Source of the DNA: an uncultured Porphyromonadaceae bacterium
Lineage (GTDB): Bacteria; Bacteroidota; Bacteroidia; Bacteroidales; Muribaculaceae
Length of the DNA: 64,000 nt
Assembly: GCA_947177685.1 (NCBI GenBank)
Contig: CAMWVE010000007.1
Coordinates: 30,454 to 94,453 of the forward strand
Direction: 5' to 3'
Shown: positions 30,372 to 39,294 of the stretch, piece by piece
Position numbering within the stretch: position 1 is the stretch's first letter
How the letters are laid out: every line of letters begins with the position of its first letter
The notes under the pieces: model-generated
The model's database searches: none
Told to the model about the DNA's origin: nothing
What the model saw: the letters and a program-made list of their open reading frames with translations, nothing else
Position numbers and translations under genes: made by a program

Positions 30372-31612
30372 TATCTGAGTTTGCTTTGCCAGAACCAGAG
30401 TTCATTGAAGTTCACGCCGAGGGTGAACATGAAATAATTCTCTTTCACCAGCGGGTTTGGTGTTGCCTGACGGTGGAAATATTCAAAAGTGAGGTTTACG
30501 ACTGTTTTTGAGCCGGGTGCGGGCAGTCCGAAGCCGGCTGTCACACCCTGCTTGCGGATGTGGTTGTCGCCAACCATCACATAGTCGCGGTCGTAGTATG
30601 CGCCCACGCGGTAGTTCACACGCTGAATCCATGAGCCGCGCATGTCAGGGGTGTACTGCAAGCCGGCTGCCACTTTCCATCGGTTGTCGAAGCGCACTCC
30701 CTCAAAACCTTCAAGGGTTGTGTACTTGGCATTTTTCCACGGCTGATAGGTGAAGTCAGCCTCAATCATCCAGCGGTTGCGCAGGTTCAGGTTTATGCCG
30801 GCGCCCCAGCTTTCGGGCATTGAGTAGTTATGGCGCAGATGAATGGTCTGAGTGGTGTCAGGAGTCTGTGACTCGTTGTTGTCATATTTGATGCCGAAGG
30901 TCTTGCCGCGAAGATCCTTGCCGGGAGTGTAGCTGACACCCACGGTCAGACGGTCATAGCGGCTCAGCGGCAGCGAATACTGCATGCCGAACTGCAGCGA
31001 ATAGTCGCGCACCTGAATGACACGCTCGAACAGCGACATGGCGCCTGTGGCAGTGTAGACATAGTTGTCATTGGTGATGTTACCGAACATGTAGCCCACG
31101 TTGGCACCCAATGAAAATCCTTTGAACGGACGGTAGCCCAGACCGGCATAGAGCAGGCTGATGCCGCCGGTACCCTGATATGAAGCCGCTCCGTTTTCAA
31201 TCTCGCTGCCGAAGGCATATCCGGTGGAGGTCACCGGCAGCATGCCTATTGAGGCACCGAAGTGTTTGGTTATTGGAAACTGCATGGTTATGTAGTCCAG
31301 ACCGCCGCCCCAGTCCGATGTCTTGCTGGCATTGTCCGATGCCGACTGATACGACAGGCTGATACCCATGTCGAACAGGAAGGTCAGCGAGTCCATCGCT
31401 GCGTATGAGGCAGGGTTCATCACATTGATCTGTCGACCGTTCTGCATGGCGTAGCCCACGCCTCCCATTGCGCGCTGCGACGAGGTGGCGTTGTCACGCA
31501 GGGCACCGTAGCCGAAGCGTGAGTAGGGCGAGAAAGCGTCCTGAGCCGCCATTCCCAGCGTGGAGAGCGCCATCAGGGCGCATATCAATGCTATGTACTT
31601 ATTTATTCTCAT
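30371..31612 (-). CDS. Outer-membrane beta-barrel protein
   Basis: A 413-residue protein with a signal peptide (about 1-23, 'LSTLGMAAQDAF') and a repetitive beta-strand pattern through to a C-terminal aromatic strand ('YFMFTLGVNFNELWFWQSKLR'). The N-terminal 'SPYSRFGYGALRDNATSSQRAMGGVGYAM' resembles FadL/PorV-like Bacteroidetes outer-membrane proteins. It overlaps coaX by 14 bp and lptC by one base, a layout that ties it to envelope biogenesis. The ligand is unknown. Confidence 0.82.
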   Translation of the reverse strand: MRINKYIALICALMALSTLGMAAQDAFSPYSRFGYGALRDNATSSQRAMGGVGYAMQNGRQINVMNPASYAAMDSLTFLFDMGISLSYQSASDNASKTSDWGGGLDYITMQFPITKHFGASIGMLPVTSTGYAFGSEIENGAASYQGTGGISLLYAGLGYRPFKGFSLGANVGYMFGNITNDNYVYTATGAMSLFERVIQVRDYSLQFGMQYSLPLSRYDRLTVGVSYTPGKDLRGKTFGIKYDNNESQTPDTTQTIHLRHNYSMPESWGAGINLNLRNRWMIEADFTYQPWKNAKYTTLEGFEGVRFDNRWKVAAGLQYTPDMRGSWIQRVNYRVGAYYDRDYVMVGDNHIRKQGVTAGFGLPAPGSKTVVNLTFEYFHRQATPNPLVKENYFMFTLGVNFNELWFWQSKLR

Positions 31613-32333
31613 TATATAATAGTATTCTGTTTAAACCAAGTGAGACAAGACCGGGATATACCGCCGATTCCACAGGCTGCAGCATGCGGGCTATGTCGGC
31701 TCCCCACCCGCCGGTGATGATAAGGCGGGTGTCGGCAGGCAGCTGCGACAGATAGAACAGAATCTCAGCCTTGATGCCGTTGACCACTCCTGAGCGCATG
31801 GCAGTTTCGGTGGAAACACCCAACAGGGGGGTCTCGCCGCGAGAGTCTATCATGGGCAACCTTCCGGTGAAGCGGTTAAGGGCTTTCAGACGCAGTCCTA
31901 TGCCGGGAGCTATGTTTCCGCCCTCGAATTCACCTTTTTCGTTGACGAAGTCATAGGTCACCGCGGTGCCTATGTCAACAATCAGCGAATTTCTGCCCGT
32001 GTTCACCGACCATGCGCCAACGGCGGCGGCAATCCTGTCGGAGCCGAGCGTTTCGGGGGTCTGATAGAGAATTTTGATGGGCAGCGGCACGGAGGCGCTG
32101 AGAATCAGCACATTTTCCTCACCGAACAGCTGGTGAAGATAACCTATGAGCGTATAGTCATTCGCCACCACGGTGCAGAGCGCCACCCGGGCAGGTTCAT
32201 AGTCTTTCTTTAATTGTGTGAGATGGGTGCGTGAAACATTTGAGACGGCTTCCTGCCAGATGGCAGTCTCACCCTCCCAGATCACAGCCTTGAGCGCCGT
32301 GTTTCCGCGGTCGATAGTCAGATAACGTTGCAT
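31599..32333 (-). CDS. coaX: Type III pantothenate kinase
   Basis: Phosphorylates pantothenate in the first step of coenzyme A synthesis. The 244-residue protein has the ASKHA phosphate-binding start 'LTIDRGNTALKAVIW', 'LIVDIGTAVTYDFV' with the catalytic aspartate region, 'GGNIAPGIGLRLKAL', and 'LIITGGWGADIA'. It is the first gene of the coaX-OMP-lptC-corC operon. A -7 box at 32341-32348 lies so close that the leader must be very short. Confidence 0.95.
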   Translation of the reverse strand: MQRYLTIDRGNTALKAVIWEGETAIWQEAVSNVSRTHLTQLKKDYEPARVALCTVVANDYTLIGYLHQLFGEENVLILSASVPLPIKILYQTPETLGSDRIAAAVGAWSVNTGRNSLIVDIGTAVTYDFVNEKGEFEGGNIAPGIGLRLKALNRFTGRLPMIDSRGETPLLGVSTETAMRSGVVNGIKAEILFYLSQLPADTRLIITGGWGADIARMLQPVESAVYPGLVSLGLNRILLYNENK

Positions 32334-32340
32334 TTCGTGA

Positions 32341-32348
32341 CAAAATTA
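32341..32348 (-). promoter_or_regulatory. -7 box for the coaX operon
   Basis: TAATTTTG on the minus strand ends 8 bp upstream of the coaX start codon. Together with the divergent sdaA box at 32444 it shares a 134-bp intergenic region. Confidence 0.45.
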
Positions 32349-32443
32349 GTAAATTGTGGAGAATCTACCCTAAAACTTCGTAAATTTAACACAATTTTTA
32401 TATAAATAAACCCCGATGTGTGTAAACGGCGCGATATTTTAAG

Positions 32444-32451
32444 TAACTTTG
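32444..32451 (+). promoter_or_regulatory. -7 box for L-serine dehydratase
   Basis: TAACTTTG matches TAnnTTTG and lies 16 bp upstream of the ATG at 32468, so the leader would be about 10 bases. No good TTTG is present at -33. Confidence 0.45.
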
Positions 32452-32467
32452 TGGGAAATTGCTTGCT

Positions 32468-33667
32468 ATGGAATCAATCAAACAACTTTATAAGATTGGC
32501 TACGGTCCCTCAAGCAGCCACACCATGGGTCCGCGAAAGGCGGCGGAGCTGTTTCTGGGGCGCAACGGTAATGCCTCGCATTTTCAGGTCACGCTCTATG
32601 GCTCGCTTGCCGCTACCGGCAAGGGACACCTCACTGACCAAGCCATTCTCGACGTGCTCGAACGCACTGCCCCCACTGAAATCATCTGGAAACCTGATGT
32701 GTTCCTGCCGTTCCACCCTAACGGCATGCGGTTCCAGTCGTTCAACGCCCACAATTCACTGATAGAATCGGAGACAGTCTACTCCATAGGGGGCGGTGAC
32801 ATCTGCCACGAGAACGAGGGGCGACGCCATGTGGAGGAAATCTACGAACTGACCCACATACGCGACATCATGGAATGGTGTGACCGCACCGGACGCAGCT
32901 ACTGGGAATATGTTGACCATTGCGAGAACTCCGATGTGTGGGACTATCTGAAGGTGGTGTGGCAGACCATGCGCGAGGCTGTCGAGCGCGGCATCGAAGC
33001 TGAAGGTGTGCTGCCGGGTGGACTCGGCGTGAGGCGCAAGGCGGTGCAGTATCATGTTCATGCCGCGGGCTACAACTCAAACCTGAAAAGCCGTGGTCTG
33101 GTCTATGCATACGCTCTTGCCGTGAGCGAGGAGAACGCTGCGGGCGGAAAGATTGTGACAGCCCCCACATGCGGCTCGTCAGGCGTGGTGCCGGCGGTGC
33201 TCTATCACCTCGCCACCTCCAAGAATTTCTCGGAACAGCGGATTCTGCGCGCTCTCGCCACTGCCGCGCTGTTCGGCAACGTGGTCAAGAAAAATGCCTC
33301 GGTGTCAGGCGCCGAAGTGGGCTGTCAGGGCGAAGTGGGCGTGGCATGCGCCATGGCAGCAGCCGCTGCCAGTCAGCTGTTCGGCGGCTCGGTGGCACAG
33401 ATTGAATACTCAGCCGAGATGGCGCTGGAGCATCACTTGGGGCTGACATGCGACCCGGTCTGCGGACTGGTGCAGGTGCCCTGCATTGAACGAAACGCCT
33501 ACGCGGCAGCGCGAGCACTCGACTCTAACCTCTATGCGGCTTTCTCTGACGGACGCCACTCCGTTTCGTTCGACCGCATTGTGGAAGTAATGAAACAGAC
33601 GGGACACGACATGCCGTCACTTTATAAGGAAACTGCCAAGGGCGGACTTGCCGCCATCGGCGAATAA
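32468..33667 (+). CDS. sdaA: L-serine dehydratase, iron-sulfur type
   Basis: Converts L-serine to pyruvate and ammonia using a 4Fe-4S cluster. The 399-residue single-chain enzyme fuses the beta domain ('YGPSSSHTMGPRKAAELF') with the alpha domain, which shows all expected cysteine motifs ('TAPTCGSSGVVPA', 'GCQGEVGVACAMAAAA', 'CDPVCGLVQVPCIERN'). The ATG at 32468 fits the conserved N-terminus; a TTG three codons upstream is less likely. The yfhO-like gene follows after 11 bp. Confidence 0.96.
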   Translation: MESIKQLYKIGYGPSSSHTMGPRKAAELFLGRNGNASHFQVTLYGSLAATGKGHLTDQAILDVLERTAPTEIIWKPDVFLPFHPNGMRFQSFNAHNSLIESETVYSIGGGDICHENEGRRHVEEIYELTHIRDIMEWCDRTGRSYWEYVDHCENSDVWDYLKVVWQTMREAVERGIEAEGVLPGGLGVRRKAVQYHVHAAGYNSNLKSRGLVYAYALAVSEENAAGGKIVTAPTCGSSGVVPAVLYHLATSKNFSEQRILRALATAALFGNVVKKNASVSGAEVGCQGEVGVACAMAAAAASQLFGGSVAQIEYSAEMALEHHLGLTCDPVCGLVQVPCIERNAYAAARALDSNLYAAFSDGRHSVSFDRIVEVMKQTGHDMPSLYKETAKGGLAAIGE

Positions 33668-33678
33668 CATTTCTATCA

Positions 33679-36255
33679 ATGAACCGATTGACTGAACCAC
33701 AAGGAGTTAAGGGGTCACTGCTGCGTAACCCCAAAATATGGCAGACCGCGTTGTGCGTCGCCATCATGGCTATCATAGCCATCTGTTTTTTTCACCCAGA
33801 TGCTTTTCAGGGCAACCAGCTGCGCCAGTATGACATGATGCAGGGCGCTGCCATAGGGCAGGAGGCGAAAGCTTTCCACGAAGCCACCGGCGAAACCACA
33901 TGGTGGACCAACTCGCTTTTCGGAGGCATGCCCATGTTCCAGATTTCGCCCACCTACTCCTCTAACGCCCTATTCTCATGGATTACAACGGTTTACGGCT
34001 TGGGACTACCCTCGCCGTCGAATCTGCTGTTCATGATGATGTTCGGCTTCTTCATCCTGATGCTTGCCATGAACGTCAAGTGGCAGTACGGGCTGATTGG
34101 TGCCGTGGCGTGGGGTTTCTCCACCTACTTCATCATCATCATTGGCGCCGGACACATCTGGAAGTTCGTGACACTCAGCTACATACCTCCGACAATAGCA
34201 GGTATAATCATGTGTTACCGCGGTCGTCGGATAGCCGGCGCAGGTGTGGCGGCACTGTTTGCCATGATGCAGATTTCATCGAACCACCTGCAGATGAGCT
34301 ACTACTTCATGTTCGTCATCCTCGGCGTGGTAATCGCGTTTGCCATAGAGGCGTTCAAGTCTAAGAAGCTCCGCCATTGGGGCGTGTCGACGCTTGTGCT
34401 CTTCGGAGCGGGATTGCTCGCCGTAGGTGCCAATCTGCCATCGCTTTATTACACCTACGAATACTCCAAGTCGACCATGCGTGGCGGTCACTCCGAACTG
34501 ACAGCAGAAGTTGCCGATGCCTCGGTGAAGTCTGACGGTCTGGACCGCGACTACATCACCCAATACAGCTACGGACGCTCTGAAACGCTGTCGCTGATGA
34601 TTCCGAACATCAAGGGAGGCGCATCGGTGCATCCTGTCAGCGGAAGAATCGAGTCAATGACACTGGCTGACCTGCCGGCAGCCAAAGAGGCTCAGGAAAA
34701 TGGTATCATGGACCGCATGACGGCACAATATATGAGCTATGTGTCGCAATATTTCGGCGAACCTGAGGGCACGAGCGGTCCCATCTATGTGGGTGTGATC
34801 ATCTTCGCCCTGTTCCTGATAGGCTGCGTTATTGTCAAGGGTCCGCTTAAGTGGGCATTGGTGGCGCTTACGCTGCTGTCAGTGCTGTTGGCATTGGGTC
34901 GTAACTGCATGTGGCTCACCGACTCCTTCATCGACTACATACCCATGTACAGCAAGTTCCGCACCGTTGAAAGTATTCTTGTGATAGCGGAGTTCACCAT
35001 ACCCCTGCTTGCCATTCTGGCTCTGCAGAAAATGCTCACTGACCCGGACCGGAAGAAATACACCGCGGTCACACTGATATGCTTCGGCGTGGTGGCTTTC
35101 ATATCCCTGCTCGGAATGATGCTCCCCGGCATTTTCGGGGGCGCGGTCAATGAAACCGACGAACAGACATCGAACATGATCGTCTACCAGCTCATGTCGC
35201 AGGGCTATTCCGCTCAGGAAGCGCAGGTGTTCAGTCTTGACAATCCTACCATCTACGATGCCATCAGCCAGCTGCGAATGGGCATGGTGCGCGCCGACTC
35301 GCTGCGCAGCCTCATCTTCGCCCTGCTGGCATGCGGTTTCATCATCTTCGGTCTGCAAGGCAAAGGCAAAAAGAACCTGATTGCATGCGCCGCCGTGGGA
35401 CTGCTGGTTTTCATTGACCTATACACGGTCAACAAGCGCTATCTGAACCACGACAGCTTCTGCACTCCCGAGCTTTCGCTGGTCGATCCGTTCGCGCCCA
35501 CCGAGCTTGACCGCTACCTGCTCAGCGACACCACCATGAACTTCCGCGTGATGAACGTGCCGGCGTTCAACAGCCCGGCGCCCTCATATCACCACAAGAT
35601 GATAGGCGGTTATCATGCAGCCAAACTCACTCGCTATCAAGACCTTATAGACCGCCATCTGATTCATTTCCTCACAGGTGAAGTCACCGAGGCTGACCTT
35701 CAGGTGCTAAACATGCTCAACGCACGCTATCTGATTGACAATCAGGGACAACCCATCACAAATCCGGCTGCCTTCGGCAACGCTTGGTTTGTCGACACCC
35801 TGCTCACGGTTGATGGCGCCGATGCCGAAATGGATGCGCTGAGCCGCTTCGACCTGCAAAAAGTGGCAGTTGCCGACAAGCAGTTTGCCGGCATACTGAA
35901 AGCAGCCGCTGAAACACAGCCGGGCGACACCATCTTTGAAACCTCCTACGCCCCCAACCGCCTGACCTACCACGCCAAGAGCGCCAACGGCGGCACTGCG
36001 GTGTTCTCCGAGGTTTACTTCCCGTGGGGCTGGAAAGCTGAGATTGACGGCACACCGGTGGAGATTGGCAGGGTCAACTATCTGCTCCGTGCCATCGACA
36101 TCCCTGCCGGCGAGCATACCGTTGTCATGACCTTCGACCCCGATTCGATGCATGCCACCACCGCCACGGCAACCGTAGCCGTAATACTCATCTATCTGTT
36201 AGTCATAGCAGGAGTTGTCATTACCATAATCCGTTACAAACCTCGCAAAAGATAG
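33679..36255 (+). CDS. YfhO-family multi-pass membrane protein
   Basis: 858 residues with about 12-14 membrane helices spread from residue 22 to 570, a large periplasmic region (about 590-810), and a final helix (about 825-850). The segment 'WWTNSLFGGMPMFQISPTY' and the late 'VYFPWGWKAEIDGTPVEIGRVNYLLRAIDIPAGEHTVVMTF' are typical of YfhO-like GT-C-fold proteins, which are implicated in adding sugars to envelope polymers. The substrate is not known. It is co-directional with sdaA, probably by chance. Confidence 0.88.
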   Translation: MNRLTEPQGVKGSLLRNPKIWQTALCVAIMAIIAICFFHPDAFQGNQLRQYDMMQGAAIGQEAKAFHEATGETTWWTNSLFGGMPMFQISPTYSSNALFSWITTVYGLGLPSPSNLLFMMMFGFFILMLAMNVKWQYGLIGAVAWGFSTYFIIIIGAGHIWKFVTLSYIPPTIAGIIMCYRGRRIAGAGVAALFAMMQISSNHLQMSYYFMFVILGVVIAFAIEAFKSKKLRHWGVSTLVLFGAGLLAVGANLPSLYYTYEYSKSTMRGGHSELTAEVADASVKSDGLDRDYITQYSYGRSETLSLMIPNIKGGASVHPVSGRIESMTLADLPAAKEAQENGIMDRMTAQYMSYVSQYFGEPEGTSGPIYVGVIIFALFLIGCVIVKGPLKWALVALTLLSVLLALGRNCMWLTDSFIDYIPMYSKFRTVESILVIAEFTIPLLAILALQKMLTDPDRKKYTAVTLICFGVVAFISLLGMMLPGIFGGAVNETDEQTSNMIVYQLMSQGYSAQEAQVFSLDNPTIYDAISQLRMGMVRADSLRSLIFALLACGFIIFGLQGKGKKNLIACAAVGLLVFIDLYTVNKRYLNHDSFCTPELSLVDPFAPTELDRYLLSDTTMNFRVMNVPAFNSPAPSYHHKMIGGYHAAKLTRYQDLIDRHLIHFLTGEVTEADLQVLNMLNARYLIDNQGQPITNPAAFGNAWFVDTLLTVDGADAEMDALSRFDLQKVAVADKQFAGILKAAAETQPGDTIFETSYAPNRLTYHAKSANGGTAVFSEVYFPWGWKAEIDGTPVEIGRVNYLLRAIDIPAGEHTVVMTFDPDSMHATTATATVAVILIYLLVIAGVVITIIRYKPRKR

Positions 36256-36264
36256 AATTAGCGG

Positions 36265-36280
36265 ACGCTCCACGGAGCGT
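36265..36280. repeat. 16-bp palindromic intergenic repeat (copy 1)
   Basis: ACGCTCCACGGAGCGT is palindromic apart from the two central bases. A 20-base reverse-complement relative (one mismatch over GCGGACGCTCCACGGAGCGT) lies at 51331-51350. Confidence 0.75.
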
Positions 36281-36302
36281 CGCTACATAGTAGCTCATAA
36301 CT

Positions 36303-36863
36303 ATGACCTATCACCTGATGGACACATTACATGCCTTAGGCAGACTGCGTGCCGGCAAAGGGTTCGGAGTACACTCCCCCTTTGCCTACGCCTTCATCAA
36401 GGATGTGTTGCGCCTGCCTGACAAGTATGGCTACTATGCCTATCATCTCATTGACAGCCTGTATGCCACGGCTGTGGATAGCCATAGCCCTGTCCTTCCG
36501 GTCAAATATCTTAAACTGATCTATCGCATTGTCGTTTTCTACAACTCAGGCAATCTGCGTGTCATTGGTGACCCACAGCCGCTGAACCCGTTTCTGTCAG
36601 CCGTCAAGCCGCCTGAAGAGCTGCCTGCATCAGGTCGTCAGATAATAATCGTAGCCCCCACACCACAGCTCACGGAGATTGACAGCATCGACTTTGAGCA
36701 GGAGCCGATTTTCATTGTCACCTGCCTCAAGCAGAACCGCGCCGCATGGGAGATGATAACCTCGCGCTACACCGCCCATGGCATGTCGTTCGCCAATCCC
36801 CACTTTGCGGTGTTCGTGCCTGACAGTCGCCTGCCCCGGCAGCATTTCAACCTCTGGATATGA
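36303..36863 (+). CDS. Uncharacterised protein, methyltransferase-related N-terminus
   Basis: 186 residues. The N-terminal 'RLRAGKGFGVHSPFAYAFIKDVLR' resembles the start of a Bacteroidetes class I SAM-dependent methyltransferase group, but I do not find the glycine-rich SAM-binding motif, and the protein is shorter than those enzymes. It could be a reduced or inactive relative. Its stop codon overlaps the xerD start (ATGA at 36860-36863), so both are translated from one message. Confidence 0.7.
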   Translation: MTYHLMDTLHALGRLRAGKGFGVHSPFAYAFIKDVLRLPDKYGYYAYHLIDSLYATAVDSHSPVLPVKYLKLIYRIVVFYNSGNLRVIGDPQPLNPFLSAVKPPEELPASGRQIIIVAPTPQLTEIDSIDFEQEPIFIVTCLKQNRAAWEMITSRYTAHGMSFANPHFAVFVPDSRLPRQHFNLWI

Positions 36864-37768
36864 GTCGCCCCGTCACCTCCGTTGACCGCCTGATTGAGTC
36901 ATACGCCGCATACATGCAGTTGGAACGGGGAATGTCAGAGAACACCTGCGTCAGCTATTCGTTTGATGTTCAGAAGTTTGCCGCATACATTGAAGAGCGT
37001 GGCAAAGGGATAGCCGATGTCACCGTCGACGACCTCAGGGAGTTCATGGGCGAGCTGCACGACCTTGGCATCGCCCCTGCCTCGCAGGCGCGGATTGTGT
37101 CAGGGCTGAAATCATTCTATCGGTTCATGAAGATGGAGAACTACATTGACGAAAGCCCTGCCACACTGCTTGAGTCGCCGCGAACAGGCAAGCATCTGCC
37201 CGACGTGCTCAGCGTAGAGGAAATCGACGATCTCACAGCTGCCATCGACGAAGGCTCAGCCGAAGGACTGCGCAACCACGCCATCATAGAAGTTCTCTAC
37301 GGCTGCGGACTGCGCGTCAGCGAGCTTATAAACCTTGAAATATCAAAACTTTACCTCAACGACGGCTACCTGATAGTCACCGGCAAAGGTAATAAGCAGC
37401 GCATGGTGCCGATGTCAGAAATCTCCATAGAGCTGATTAACGACTACCTTGCCATCCGTGGCGAAAACGGTGTAAAACCGGGCGAGGAGAACATACTGTT
37501 CCTGAACCGTCGCGGCAAACGCCTCACCCGCCAGATGATTTTCATTATCATCCGCCGTCTGGCAGCCGCAGCCGGAATCAACAAAGAAATCTCGCCCCAC
37601 ACGTTGCGCCACTCCTTCGCCACCCATCTGCTTGAAGGGGGTGCCAATCTCCGTGCCATCCAGCAGATGCTCGGTCACGAATCCATAGCCACCACCGAAA
37701 TCTATCTCCATCTGGACACCACCCGTCTGCGCGACGAAATCCTCCGCTTCCACCCCCGCAACCGGTGA
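36860..37768 (+). CDS. xerD: Tyrosine recombinase XerD
   Basis: A site-specific recombinase of the XerC/D type, expected to resolve chromosome dimers at dif. 302 residues: an N-terminal SAM-like core-binding domain (about 8-95) and a catalytic domain with R152, K176, H247, R250, H273 and nucleophile Y282 all present. Family length and its single copy here favour XerD over a mobile-element integrase. The last 26 bp are duplicated at 39145-39170, and an ATPase gene begins (in reverse) at the very next base after the stop codon. Confidence 0.93.
   Translation: MSRPVTSVDRLIESYAAYMQLERGMSENTCVSYSFDVQKFAAYIEERGKGIADVTVDDLREFMGELHDLGIAPASQARIVSGLKSFYRFMKMENYIDESPATLLESPRTGKHLPDVLSVEEIDDLTAAIDEGSAEGLRNHAIIEVLYGCGLRVSELINLEISKLYLNDGYLIVTGKGNKQRMVPMSEISIELINDYLAIRGENGVKPGEENILFLNRRGKRLTRQMIFIIIRRLAAAAGINKEISPHTLRHSFATHLLEGGANLRAIQQMLGHESIATTEIYLHLDTTRLRDEILRFHPRNR
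37743..37768 (+). repeat. 26-bp direct repeat, copy 1 (xerD 3' end)
   Basis: Starts TCCGCTTCCACCCCCGCAAC and ends with the xerD stop codon TGA; it encodes the final residues RFHPRNR. An identical 26-bp copy is at 39145-39170. The two copies bracket the AAA ATPase gene, giving a 1402-bp unit. Confidence 0.97.
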
Positions 37769-39022
37769 TTATAGATCAAGTGAATTTTCGTTGAGCAGAA
37801 AATCGTAGATACTAATAATTGTTGTTCCTGCTTCAGTTCTCATAACAGGAGTTTCTTCTCCTACTATTATAATTTTCTTAAATGAATCATCGATATTCCG
37901 CAGAGATGATTCTTCTTGTTGGAATTTTTCCTCATCCGGCATCTTGAACGCCGACTGGATATAATAACGCCTGCTGCCGAGATTACATACGAAATCCACT
38001 TCAAGTTGAACCCTTTCACGCCTGTTGTCATCAACTCTGCGCTGAATTGGCACAACACCCACATCAACATTGAACCCCCTGATTCGCAACTCGTTGTAGA
38101 TGAGATTCTCCATTAAGTGCGTAAATTCCACTTGACGGAAATTCAACCGGGCATTTCGCATACCTTCATCAACGAAGTAATACTTAAAAGGACTGTCGAT
38201 TAACTTCTTGCCTTTTATATCATATCGTGAAGCCCTCTCCATTATGAATGAGTCGCATAGATAATCTATATATGCAGAAATGGTTTTATTACCTACTTTC
38301 TCGTGCTTAACGCTCTCAAACGTATTAGCGAGTTTGGTAGGATTTGTAAGTCCTCCTATTGACGAAGCCAATATGTTCACCAATTCATCCAACACATCGG
38401 TATTACGAATTTTATAACGATCAACAATATCTCTCAGATATGTGTATTCCATCAGATTCTTAAGAAATTCCGATTTCTGTTCGTCCGTTTCCAATTGAAC
38501 TACTTGTGGCAAGCCTCCGTATATCATGCGCTGCCTCAGAGCCTTGGTCATGCTCAGTCCGCTGACGGGATAGTATTCACTGAAACGGAGAGGATGCACC
38601 TTGACTTCATAACCTCTGCCTCGGAAAGTAGTGATTACATCTTTGGATAGAAAGCGAGCATTACTTCCGGTGACATATACATCAACATTCTTGATGTGAA
38701 GATAGCTGTTTAAAACATCCTCAAATTCCGGAACATGTTGGATTTCATCGATCATTACATAGTATTGCACTTCATCGAGTAGTTGAGAATCAATGAAATC
38801 TAGCAATTTATCAGGGTCTCTAAGTTCTCGATTACGCCTGTCTTCTAAATTAATATTGATGATGTGATCAGCGTTAACGCCGTGCGTTTTAAGCCAGTCA
38901 GCATAAAGTTCGGATAATAAGAATGATTTGCCACAACGTCGCACACCTGTGACAATTTTTATCATGCCATTGTGTCGGCAAGTTATGAGCTTATTTAGAT
39001 AAATGGGTCTTTCTATCTTCAT
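37769..39022 (-). CDS. AAA-family ATP-binding protein with DUF4143-type C-terminus, probable insertion
   Basis: 417 residues. Walker A GVRRCGKS at 26-33, Walker B 'VMIDEIQHV' at about 89-97, 'VTGSNARFL' sensor-like segment, a winged-helix-like middle, and a degenerate nuclease-like C-terminus ('LEVDFVCNLGSRRYYIQSAF', where the usual ExK lysine is not seen). The stop codon directly abuts the xerD stop codon in opposite orientation. The gene with its promoter is enclosed by 26-bp copies of the xerD 3' end and looks AT-richer than xerD, which suggests recent insertion. It is not closely similar to the ATPase at 26579. Confidence 0.9.
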   Translation of the reverse strand: MKIERPIYLNKLITCRHNGMIKIVTGVRRCGKSFLLSELYADWLKTHGVNADHIININLEDRRNRELRDPDKLLDFIDSQLLDEVQYYVMIDEIQHVPEFEDVLNSYLHIKNVDVYVTGSNARFLSKDVITTFRGRGYEVKVHPLRFSEYYPVSGLSMTKALRQRMIYGGLPQVVQLETDEQKSEFLKNLMEYTYLRDIVDRYKIRNTDVLDELVNILASSIGGLTNPTKLANTFESVKHEKVGNKTISAYIDYLCDSFIMERASRYDIKGKKLIDSPFKYYFVDEGMRNARLNFRQVEFTHLMENLIYNELRIRGFNVDVGVVPIQRRVDDNRRERVQLEVDFVCNLGSRRYYIQSAFKMPDEEKFQQEESSLRNIDDSFKKIIIVGEETPVMRTEAGTTIISIYDFLLNENSLDL

Positions 39023-39064
39023 GCTATTACTTAAAACTGTGCCATGTCACACAATTTAGTAATA

Positions 39065-39096
39065 CAAAGATAGGAACTTTACCCAAAAAATCCAAA
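39065..39096 (-). promoter_or_regulatory. Predicted promoter of the AAA ATPase next to xerD
   Basis: TTTG (39093-39096) followed after 20 bases by TATCTTTG (39065-39072) on the minus strand, a full match to the Bacteroidetes consensus. It lies inside the segment bracketed by the 26-bp repeats, so the inserted unit carries its own promoter. Confidence 0.65.
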
Positions 39097-39144
39097 TTGT
39101 TTCTCTTTTTTCACCCCCTGACCTTCTCCATCATTCATCATCCA

Positions 39145-39170
39145 TCCGCTTCCACCCCCGCAACCGGTGA
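39145..39170 (+). repeat. 26-bp direct repeat, copy 2 (relic of xerD 3' end)
   Basis: Identical over 26 bp to the end of xerD including the stop codon, but with unrelated sequence upstream and downstream. Read in the xerD frame it would give IRFHPRNR and stop. It is the outer boundary of the ATPase unit. Confidence 0.97.
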
Positions 39171-39199
39171 GAGGTTGTGGGGTGTTCACTATTAAGTAA

Positions 39200-39273
39200 T
39201 GAACTGACGAGCCAATGATGAAGGTTAATTATAGTTAGGGTGAACTGACGAGGCAATGATGAAGGTTAATTAT
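39200..39273. repeat. Two 33-bp direct repeats downstream of the xerD relic
   Basis: Copies at 39200-39232 and 39241-39273 differ at one base and begin TGAACTGACGAG; the period is 41 bp. They lie in the 272-bp gap between the ATPase promoter and the end of the leucine-rich-repeat gene, which otherwise holds no gene that I can support. Confidence 0.9.
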
Positions 39274-39294
39274 GGTGCCAAATGACAGGCTGAA

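Noticed and set aside
36860..37768. XerD gene as the integrase of the neighbouring ATPase insertion
   Set aside because: Length and catalytic residues are those of housekeeping XerD, and the gene belongs to a coupled pair with 36303-36863; involvement of its product is only speculation.
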